DNA of 36,330 nucleotides from JAGTRI01 sp964580405 (GTDB lineage Archaea > Thermoproteota > Bathyarchaeia > Bathyarchaeales > DTEX01), in contig CAZOKM010000006.1 in assembly GCA_964580405.1 (NCBI GenBank), positions 1 to 36,330 of the forward strand, read 5' to 3'. The notes below the pieces were generated by a model that worked only from the letters and a program-made list of their open reading frames with translations, did no database searches and was not told the origin of the DNA. The translations under genes and the position numbers were made by a program. This document shows, one piece after another, positions 30,958 through 36,330 of the stretch; position 1 is the stretch's first letter, and each line of letters starts with the position of its first letter.

Positions 30958-32322
30958 ATGGCGAACCTCGGCAGGACTGTCCTTGAGGACTTTCTCGAAA
31001 ATTCCAGACCGTCCATCCAAGCCATAATCGACGAGCTGCACGGTTTCACATCGTACAAAAAGGGAAAAGTACGTCTGCTGGAAGTCAGCAACAACCAAGC
31101 AATTGAGGTCGCAGTTGACGGGAACCTTTTCTTTCTGAGGACATCCGTCGAGTACTCGAGTCCCCAGCTGACCCTCGAGGAACTCCAGGGCATAGTCGCC
31201 GCAAGGCTACTGGAGGTCTGCGGGAACTACTTTTCACTTCATAATTTCCAAAAACCAAGTAAGGAAGACGTGGACGAACTCCTCGGAATGCTGGAAGAAC
31301 CTCCAAGTGGAAGGGTTGTCCCCTTCTTGCTGAACACGGACGACGTGGAGCCCGACAGGTACTCGGCGAACCCCCTGAGGGCATCGATAGTGGAAAGTGG
31401 TCAAAGCGCCTTCCCATCAACGTCCGTCAAGACGGAAGGTCTGAAACTGGACGAGGGGTTCATGAAGAAGTACGAGGGGACTCTCATCACGAAGCCCGAG
31501 GGGGAAACGATTGAACACTACTTGGCAGATAACAGCGGTAGCTACATGAATTTGGTGGATACAGTCAAACAGGAGTACTTGAAGTCGCTTTCGGAGCTGT
31601 TCGGGATTGACCTCTGCCTTCCCGTCATGCGGATGCCCCTGACTGTCCTAAAAGGAGAAGGCACCGATGGCTTGTTACACCACGTAATAGGGGAGTCGCA
31701 CAGGGACTACGATACAATAGAGCGCGTGTACGGGTGCATGGGGAGGAGCATGAAGAACCGGACGACGCTTCTGACGGTCCCGCATTCCGGGAAGGGGTTC
31801 GGCTCGAAGAGGGCGGCGAGGGGCAAAATCTACTTCGACGGGACGAGGCTTAAGAGCATCCACGTGACCTACCAGACGACGCCACTGTACCCCAACGACA
31901 TCGACTCAAAAGACATCAGCATAGCCGTGGCAGAGGACGACTTCGAAGTTGAGGCAGATAAGCTGATAAACTATAATTATAAAGAAACGCCGTCGTCGCC
32001 GCAGTTCATCCTCTATTCGCTGGCGTCACCAGAGGACGCGGCTATTTGGCACGGAATCGGCGAGTCGGGGGCTTCGCAGCTCGTGAAGAGCTACACGTCA
32101 ACCCACGTCGCGTGCAAAAAAGACGGCATCATCAAGGGACTGAAGGAATTCGGCGTCTCGCGAAGGGTTCCTACCCAGTTCAACCTCATCCCCGAGAAGA
32201 TGTGGGTCCACCCGGTGCACGGTACCATAGACACAAGCATAGGCTCAGTCGAAAAATTGGAGGACTTAGCAAGATGGGGTATGAGGATTGAAGCTTTATC
32301 AACGCATGAGTATGCAAGGTAA
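30958..32322 (+). CDS. Uncharacterised 454-residue protein in the deoxyhypusine synthase operon
   Basis: 454 residues from ATG 30958, which has GAGAGAGGGTGA upstream; an in-frame TTG 30925 would add 11. It is soluble with no membrane segment or signal peptide, mixed alpha/beta and rich in charged residues. The central part (about 160-310) has the most conserved look: GEGTDGLLHHVIGESHRDYDT (about 233-253; the HHVIGESHRD core is 241-250), YGCMGRSMKNR, LLTVPHSGKGFGSKRAARGKIYFDGTRLKS. Histidines, arginines and Asp/Glu cluster there as in an enzyme active site. A C-terminal segment (PEKMWVHPVHGTIDTSIG) is also distinctive. I do not recognise any family and assign no function. Context: between the GNAT and the MBL-fold genes, seven bases after the first. 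Confidence 0.85.
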   Translation: MANLGRTVLEDFLENSRPSIQAIIDELHGFTSYKKGKVRLLEVSNNQAIEVAVDGNLFFLRTSVEYSSPQLTLEELQGIVAARLLEVCGNYFSLHNFQKPSKEDVDELLGMLEEPPSGRVVPFLLNTDDVEPDRYSANPLRASIVESGQSAFPSTSVKTEGLKLDEGFMKKYEGTLITKPEGETIEHYLADNSGSYMNLVDTVKQEYLKSLSELFGIDLCLPVMRMPLTVLKGEGTDGLLHHVIGESHRDYDTIERVYGCMGRSMKNRTTLLTVPHSGKGFGSKRAARGKIYFDGTRLKSIHVTYQTTPLYPNDIDSKDISIAVAEDDFEVEADKLINYNYKETPSSPQFILYSLASPEDAAIWHGIGESGASQLVKSYTSTHVACKKDGIIKGLKEFGVSRRVPTQFNLIPEKMWVHPVHGTIDTSIGSVEKLEDLARWGMRIEALSTHEYAR

Positions 32323-32342
32323 GCTGAGGAGTTGGTTCTGGG

Positions 32343-32954
32343 TTGTTCTTTAGGCAAATCAAGCACGTCGGCGACAACTTCTCCTACGTCATCGCGGACG
32401 AGGAAGGAGGGGAGTCTGCTATCGTTGACCCGAGCTTCAACGGCGACTTCATCGTCCAGCTGGCGAAGAAAAACGGGTTCCGCGTGAAGTACGTCATCGA
32501 CACCCACCACCACGGCGACCACGTCACGGACAACTCGAAGGTCAAATCAGCCTTCGGCTCAAAAATAGTCGCCCACAAATTCTCAAAAGTCAATAAAGAC
32601 GTCGGAGTGTCCGATGGAGACGTCCTGACCGTTGGCAAAGTGAAGATGAAAGTAATCTATACGCCCGGACACACGCCGGACGGCATCTGCCTGCTGGTAG
32701 ACGGGAAGCTCTTAACGGGCGACACGCTGTTCGTTGGGGAGTGCGGCAGGACGGACTTGCCCGGAAGCAGCTCCGAGGACATGTACGATAGCCTCTTCAA
32801 CAAGCTGATGAAACTTGACGACAACATTGAGGTTTATCCCGGCCACGACTATGGACCGAAGCCCCACTCGACGATAGGCGAAGAAAGGAAGACGAACTAC
32901 GTTCTGGAGAGGCGCTCACTCGAAGAATTCGTCGAGTTCATGAGGGAACCCTGA
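32343..32954 (+). CDS. Metallo-beta-lactamase-fold hydrolase (glyoxalase II / persulfide dioxygenase-like)
   Basis: 203 residues. Complete MBL zinc/iron motifs: THHHGDH (about 57-63), PGHTPDG (about 108-114), TGDTLFVGECGRTDLPG (about 125-141) and VYPGHDYG (about 170-177). The GECGRTDLPG pattern is typical of ETHE1/glyoxalase II-like enzymes, which act on thiol adducts such as persulfides or hydroxyacyl thioesters. Substrate not determined. Start TTG 32343, with GAGGA 12 bases upstream; no in-frame ATG lies before the conserved region. Last gene of the deoxyhypusine synthase operon. Confidence 0.93.
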   Translation: MFFRQIKHVGDNFSYVIADEEGGESAIVDPSFNGDFIVQLAKKNGFRVKYVIDTHHHGDHVTDNSKVKSAFGSKIVAHKFSKVNKDVGVSDGDVLTVGKVKMKVIYTPGHTPDGICLLVDGKLLTGDTLFVGECGRTDLPGSSSEDMYDSLFNKLMKLDDNIEVYPGHDYGPKPHSTIGEERKTNYVLERRSLEEFVEFMREP

Positions 32955-32967
32955 GAAAAGAAAAAAT
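32955..32967 (-). terminator. Oligo-T terminator after PdaD
   Basis: Directly after the PdaD stop, on the minus strand, the sequence reads TTTTTTCTTTTC. Such T-runs end archaeal transcription. The MBL gene on the plus strand ends here too, so this short 12-base gap separates convergent transcripts. Confidence 0.5.
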
Positions 32968-33473
32968 CACATGATGAAAACTGCCACGGCGACCACCGTC
33001 GTCCACAACCCGTCCTTGTCTCCCACGGCAGACTGGCATATTGTCGACTCGGTAATCTTCTTTTTTACTGCCTCCAAGTCTGGTTCTGCGCCAAGCGTCA
33101 TAGACAACATCGTCGAAGCCAACTCCTCAGCGTGTCCTCCCGCCTTGGCGGCTTCTTCAGACGAGGTGTACTCCGCGAGGTAGCCGTGGACACCGCCCTC
33201 TTTGGGCACAGACAGCCCTGTCGCTGCGGTGATGCGGCGGTTCGGCTCGTTGGTTTCGTTCCTCGCCATGACGACGAATGTGACTTGGCCGGGCTTCAGG
33301 AGGCTCGTGCCCGCTTCCCGCGGAATCATCTTACAGCCGGGCGGAAATATGCTTGACACTGGGACGAGGTTGCATTTCTCGATTCCTGCCGCCCTCAGCG
33401 CGAGCTCGAAGGAAGCCAGCTTGTACTTGTGAACCCCTACGCCCTTTGTGAAGAACATCTTCGCGGGAATCAT
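32967..33473 (-). CDS. pdaD: Pyruvoyl-dependent arginine decarboxylase
   Basis: 168 residues. PdaD makes agmatine from arginine using a pyruvoyl group formed by self-cleavage. The cleavage site is visible in LVPVSSIFPPGCK: by homology the chain is cut between Ser40 and Ser41, Ser41 becoming the pyruvoyl group. Other family parts are FFTKGVGVHKYKLASFELALR (N-terminal), GEKEGG-like GLSVPKEGGVHGYLAEYTS and a C-terminal CQSAVGDKDGLWTTVVAVAVF. Length fits the archaeal family. Agmatine would feed the ureohydrolase at 27342-28217. Start ATG 33473; it is transcribed against the deoxyhypusine synthase operon. Confidence 0.95.
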   Translation of the reverse strand: MIPAKMFFTKGVGVHKYKLASFELALRAAGIEKCNLVPVSSIFPPGCKMIPREAGTSLLKPGQVTFVVMARNETNEPNRRITAATGLSVPKEGGVHGYLAEYTSSEEAAKAGGHAEELASTMLSMTLGAEPDLEAVKKKITESTICQSAVGDKDGLWTTVVAVAVFIM

Positions 33474-33600
33474 AACTCTACCACATACACGCTCGTTTTT
33501 TAAAAGTATTTCTACTCCAGACTGTCTTTTACGACGCGAATTGTTCTGATATCATTCAAAATGTTGCACTCAGCATGTAATTACGCATCTTATGTGCTTT

Positions 33601-35340
33601 TCATTCGAATTTGTAAAGTCGGTACGAGTTGGGGAACACGAGCGTCGGGAACACCGTCTTGTCTCCTCTCGCCATAGCGGGAGGTGGTCCGCCGAAGAAG
33701 AATTCCCCGCTGGACAGCAAGTCGTGCAGCTTGGCGTCCTTCTTGTCTACGACGATGTTTGCTCTCGCCATGTACGGGAGGAACGACTCGACGATGAAGG
33801 TGCCGTTGTCGTACATGAACAGGCAAACTTTGCTCGGGCCCTCCAGTTGAACCTTGAAGTCCTTCGTGAAGACGTTTCTGATCTGATTCAGAGCCTCCTG
33901 TGGCAGGCTGTAGAGGTCGCTGAAGTTGTCGGGCACGGTCAGGACGTAGAACAGCCCCTTCGCGTACCGGGTTTGAAGCAGAATCGGGTAGCCGCTGGCT
34001 TTGTCGATGGCTGTGACGAACTCCCACGCATCGTTCGTGGCGTATTTGACTTGGGGAATCATTATCTCCTCGTCGGAGTGGTACACGTCCATGAACTGCA
34101 TGAACTCCCTAACCGAGGCTTTATTGTCCGTGCACTCGACCTCGGCAATGTCCTCAATGCCCCTGCCCTTCAGTACCTTCAGCAGTCCCGACGTTGTGAT
34201 GACGGTCTTGCCCTTGACCAGATGAGCCTTGATTTTTTCGACGATTTTCTCGTCGCACTTCGCTGACTCCGCCAAGAAGACTGTGTCGCTTTTATTCGGG
34301 AACTCGGGGACCAAGTCAATCGGAATCCCTAGCATTCCTAAGTAGTTGTGCAGGAAGTCTTCGCCTGAAGAACTGTACGGCTTATAACACGCGACGCCGA
34401 CGGGGTTTCCGAGTCTTCCCAAGAACGAGTCGGCTTCTTCGAAGACGTTCCCCGCGACCTGAGAGAGAGAACTCAGCAACTTTTCCGACCCGTCCTGCTG
34501 CTTAACCGCATCAAGCAGGGAGCCATAGCAGAACAGCGTGACCTCCTTGGGCTTGTCGAAGAGGGTCAGCATTATCTGTTCGCCCCATCGGTCCAGGTAC
34601 CTCCGGGCGTAGGGGTCGATCCAGCCTCCGCCGTTCTTTCCGGGCTTGACGTTGTCCAAGTACCTCATGATGGCGTAGCTCTGGTACTGCTGAAGGTGCT
34701 GCTGGGTGTACTCGGGGTCCCTGGTCTCGGTTCCCGTGTAAACCATGTCGAACATCTTGGACTCCGCGTCCAGGTTGTACCCCATGTACTGGTAGTGCTC
34801 GTACCAGTTCGGGTACTTTATGATAAGGTTCACGCCTGGGTTGACGGCTCGGGCTGGCTCTATAATTAAAGTCTTGGCTGCCTCCTCGAGCTGCTGCATG
34901 CGGAAGTTCGTCCAGCTCCTGCCGCCCTTGGCTTTGATGCATAACTCGCACCTGCAGCTTGTGAAGTAGTAGTCGTCGAGGATGACCTCGTCGAACATCT
35001 CAGCTGAAAACTGCATGATCTCCTTAACCTTTTGTCGCTCCTTGGGATTGGAGTAGCAAAAGGTTCTGGACAGCCGACCTTCGCTCGCGACGAACGCCAC
35101 GCCGCCGGACGTTTTGACTCCCCTGCTCTCGAAGAAGTCCTTGATTTTCTTCAACGATTCCTTTTTTGGCATAATCATGTCCCTGTGGGTCTCGAGGTAG
35201 ACCTTGCTTATCTTGAGGTGCTTCTGCAGCACGTCGAAGCTTTCCTCGAGCCACTTCTGGTCCATCATCTTCTGCACGTCGTAAATTCGGCAGTAGATAG
35301 CCACGCCAAAATTCTTGTAACCCTTGTCAGATGCGCCCAT
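33601..35340 (-). CDS. Putative TIM-barrel glycoside hydrolase-like protein with a CxCxxC motif
   Basis: 579 residues, no signal peptide. The N-terminal half (about 1-330) looks like a (beta/alpha)8 barrel of a glycosidase-like family: NFGVAIYCRIYDV (strand 1), SKVYLETHRDMIMP, GVKTSGGVAFVASEG, MFDEVILDDYYFTSCRCELC (about 115-134), VNLIIKYPNWYEHY, FDMVYTGTETRDPEY. Asp122/Asp123 with CRC-x-x-C resemble acid residues at a barrel rim plus a possible metal site (Cys129, 131, 134). The C-terminal half (about 340-579) contains a glutamine amidotransferase-like subdomain (YLGMLGIPIDLVPEFP, KGKTVITTSGLLKVL) as seen in GH42-type proteins. Substrate unknown. The start ATG 35340 has GTGATGAAG ahead. It is the last large gene before the AT-rich flank. 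Confidence 0.75.
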   Translation of the reverse strand: MGASDKGYKNFGVAIYCRIYDVQKMMDQKWLEESFDVLQKHLKISKVYLETHRDMIMPKKESLKKIKDFFESRGVKTSGGVAFVASEGRLSRTFCYSNPKERQKVKEIMQFSAEMFDEVILDDYYFTSCRCELCIKAKGGRSWTNFRMQQLEEAAKTLIIEPARAVNPGVNLIIKYPNWYEHYQYMGYNLDAESKMFDMVYTGTETRDPEYTQQHLQQYQSYAIMRYLDNVKPGKNGGGWIDPYARRYLDRWGEQIMLTLFDKPKEVTLFCYGSLLDAVKQQDGSEKLLSSLSQVAGNVFEEADSFLGRLGNPVGVACYKPYSSSGEDFLHNYLGMLGIPIDLVPEFPNKSDTVFLAESAKCDEKIVEKIKAHLVKGKTVITTSGLLKVLKGRGIEDIAEVECTDNKASVREFMQFMDVYHSDEEIMIPQVKYATNDAWEFVTAIDKASGYPILLQTRYAKGLFYVLTVPDNFSDLYSLPQEALNQIRNVFTKDFKVQLEGPSKVCLFMYDNGTFIVESFLPYMARANIVVDKKDAKLHDLLSSGEFFFGGPPPAMARGDKTVFPTLVFPNSYRLYKFE

Positions 35341-35839
35341 TCTTCATCACACTGATTTGTTTACCTGAAACTTTTCATCAGTATTGAGTTTAAAAAAATA
35401 TAATACTATAGGCATATTTTATTAGAAAAAACCTATATAGTTCAACTCCTTTCTTTCATTTTACTCTTGTGCCATCCAATTCAATGTTAATCAACTAAAT
35501 AATCAGCGAATGTTGATTTATGTTCTGCTATACTGCATAACTCGTTTGGGGCTAAATTTATCCTTTTCTTTCTCTCTGAAATCAAAAAATTTCATTATAA
35601 AGCTCTATTGATTTAGCTAAACACTCATTAGGAGGAAGTTTTCCGTATTCTTTCATCTTCTTAGGACCTCCAAAACAATAACTCCGATTGTTGATATGAC
35701 TTGAGCTGCAATTAGGAGCTTCCATTTTGAGCCCAAGTCCTCTTATCTAGTAAGGAGAAAAGCTGAACCTGAACAAGAACAAGCAAAACCATAGTAGGTA
35801 TTGAATTTTAATCTTTTTCTTCTTCTTAAAGTTAGCTAT
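35341..35839. other. AT-rich, gene-poor stretch
   Basis: About 500 bases of AT-rich sequence follow the start of the 579-residue gene. There is no good long frame, tRNA or repeat array. It holds TATA-like blocks (aaaaaatataatac near 35393) fit to be a promoter for the 33601-35340 gene. A 47-codon minus-strand frame (35582-35725) is the only coding candidate and is listed separately. Base composition is unlike the roughly 50% GC of the rest of the window, suggesting either a recombination scar or old non-coding DNA. Confidence 0.6.
35582..35725 (-). CDS. Possible small 47-residue cysteine-containing protein or gene remnant
   Basis: ATG 35725 opens a 47-codon frame ending in TGA 35582. The product MEAPNCSSSHINNRSYCFGG... 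ends ECLAKSIELYNEIF and contains three cysteines, a CFGGPKK turn and a final helix. It might be the surviving 3' part of a gene: the frame is short and lies alone. Codon use is AT-rich, like its surroundings, so chance is not excluded. No clear Shine-Dalgarno (GAGGACTTGG is 13-22 bases upstream). Confidence 0.3.
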   Translation of the reverse strand: MEAPNCSSSHINNRSYCFGGPKKMKEYGKLPPNECLAKSIELYNEIF

Positions 35840-36028
35840 TTAGATTCTGATGAGGAAAACTACGTCCTTGTTATAAATTTTTCTTTCTTTATTATTCACT
35901 TTCTCTATTTTTTCAAAGTGTTCATAAGAGCACTTAACTGCTATGGTCTTCTCGTTTTCGCTGATCCACACTATACTGGCCCTATGCCCCTCAGGACATT
36001 CATAAACGTCTCCAACCTTAAAATCCAT
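35840..36028 (-). CDS. Small basic protein, about 62 residues, uncharacterised
   Basis: From ATG 36028 the product begins MDFKVGDVYECPEGHRASIVW and ends KIYNKDVVFLIRI. CPEGH has a Cys-x3-His spacing and a second cysteine (KCSYEHFEK) gives a possible Cys/His metal site; the rest is a charged beta-strand pattern as in small SH3-like or zinc-ribbon proteins. GAAGGT lies about 10 bases ahead of ATG 36028; a TTG three codons earlier (36037) is an alternative. The antisense frame is rejected. I recognise no family, but the sequence looks like a real, compact domain. Confidence 0.55.
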   Translation of the reverse strand: MDFKVGDVYECPEGHRASIVWISENEKTIAVKCSYEHFEKIEKVNNKERKIYNKDVVFLIRI

Positions 36029-36224
36029 TCTTGCCAACCTTCAAAACAATCCTTTAAAATAATTGTCAACCCAAGATAAGAACCCATTCCTTAGATAGCA
36101 GCTGAGAAACTCTTTTTTGGTAGCAGGTTATATTAATATCGTTTCGCTGATTTCTACTTCTAAACATATCAAAAATGTATGATTTTGCATATTGAACCCT
36201 CTTTTTATTTTAAATTAGTGAGGT

Positions 36225-36252
36225 AGAAATCTGATTTACCTTACAGATTTCT
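36225..36252. terminator. Perfect inverted repeat around the YHS-gene stop codon
   Basis: AGAAATCTG (36225-36233) and CAGATTTCT (36244-36252) form a nine-base perfect stem with a ten-base loop. On the minus strand the stem-loop overlaps the TAA stop of the YHS-protein gene (36236-36238). It may be a 3'-end hairpin that stabilises or ends the message. Confidence 0.5.
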
Positions 36253-36330
36253 GAGGATTCCTTTTGAACCTCTTTTTGCATTTCACGCTGCAGAAATAAT
36301 ATGTTTCTCCTTCATACTTGATCTTGAATC
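36236..36330 (-). CDS. YHS/TRASH-domain metal-binding protein, C-terminal end only; 5' part cut by the window edge
   Basis: The right edge of the window cuts a minus-strand gene. The visible 30 residues are FKIKYEGETYYFCSVKCKKR followed by FKRNPQKSVR and stop. This matches the C-terminal half of the YHS/TRASH domain, whose hallmark is Y-x-G-x-x-YYFCS-x-x-C-x-x-x-F-x-x-x-P. The two cysteines (YFCSVKC) are the distal part of the metal site; the first cysteines lie beyond the window. Such domains bind copper or zinc and occur in metal-export ATPases or stand alone as sensors or chaperones. The short tail after the domain (KSVR) suggests a small protein or a C-terminal YHS domain. Confidence 0.75.
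   Translation of the reverse strand, partial: FKIKYEGETYYFCSVKCKKRFKRNPQKSVR

Noticed and set aside
35801..36079. A plus-strand 92-codon frame antisense to the small gene at 35840-36028
   Set aside because: The product is AT-driven Phe/Leu-rich, without motif, whereas the opposite frame has a CPEGH pattern and a ribosome binding site.
1..36330. CRISPR array, transposase, phage genes, rRNA
   Set aside because: None was seen: no regularly spaced direct repeats, no transposase or integrase motifs, and no rRNA signature on either strand by eye.

Overview
The window is archaeal chromosome. It carries a thermosome subunit, a homomeric NAC, MBF1, transcription factor E, the archaea-only tRNA amidotransferase GatDE, tRNA methyltransferase Trm56, deoxyhypusine synthase and pyruvoyl-dependent arginine decarboxylase. 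The response regulator with a zinc-rich output domain resembling TackOD1 (thaumarchaeal output domain 1), together with the mix of families, points to the TACK group, most plausibly a Bathyarchaeia-like lineage. That placement is inference. Many genes start at TTG or GTG, often behind a purine-rich Shine-Dalgarno sequence, and TATA-like boxes sit 20-30 bases upstream of several genes.

Left part (1-12300) is information processing. In order it holds the 5' end of a thermosome gene, NAC plus a PUA protein, a plus-strand run of MBF1-HflX-Trm56, then TFE overlapping an HD-domain hydrolase. An AllA-like protein follows, then three uncharacterised winged-helix proteins (a tandem paralogous pair facing a DUF5343-like gene), gatD-gatE, an AT-rich membrane-protein gene and a stand-alone EF-Tu-domain-II-like protein.

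Middle (12400-26050) is more accessory. It has two or three small genes including a winged helix, then two consecutive putative glycoside hydrolases without signal peptides (a clan GH-A cellulase-like enzyme and a GH101-like enzyme). A tRNA-Leu(UAG), a U32 peptidase/RNA-hydroxylation-family protein and a GNAT follow. Next come a large secreted beta-propeller/4xPKD protein and a three-gene two-component operon (PAS-PAS histidine kinase, single-domain receiver, receiver with zinc-rich output domain).

Right part (26300-35340) holds DinB and VOC proteins and a polyamine/hypusine neighbourhood. This comprises an arginase/agmatinase-family enzyme, deoxyhypusine synthase and PdaD, interleaved with a zincin-like protein, a GNAT, an unrecognised 454-residue protein and a metallo-beta-lactamase-fold enzyme. 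A large TIM-barrel glycosidase-like protein follows. The last kilobase (35341-36330) is AT-rich and gene-poor, with a small basic protein gene and, cut by the window edge, the C-terminus of a YHS/TRASH metal-binding protein.

I see no CRISPR array, rRNA, transposase or phage gene. The least explained items are the 454-residue protein in the deoxyhypusine synthase operon, the paired wHTH paralogues, the glycosidase genes with an odd translation start, and the new C-terminal domain of the PKD protein.
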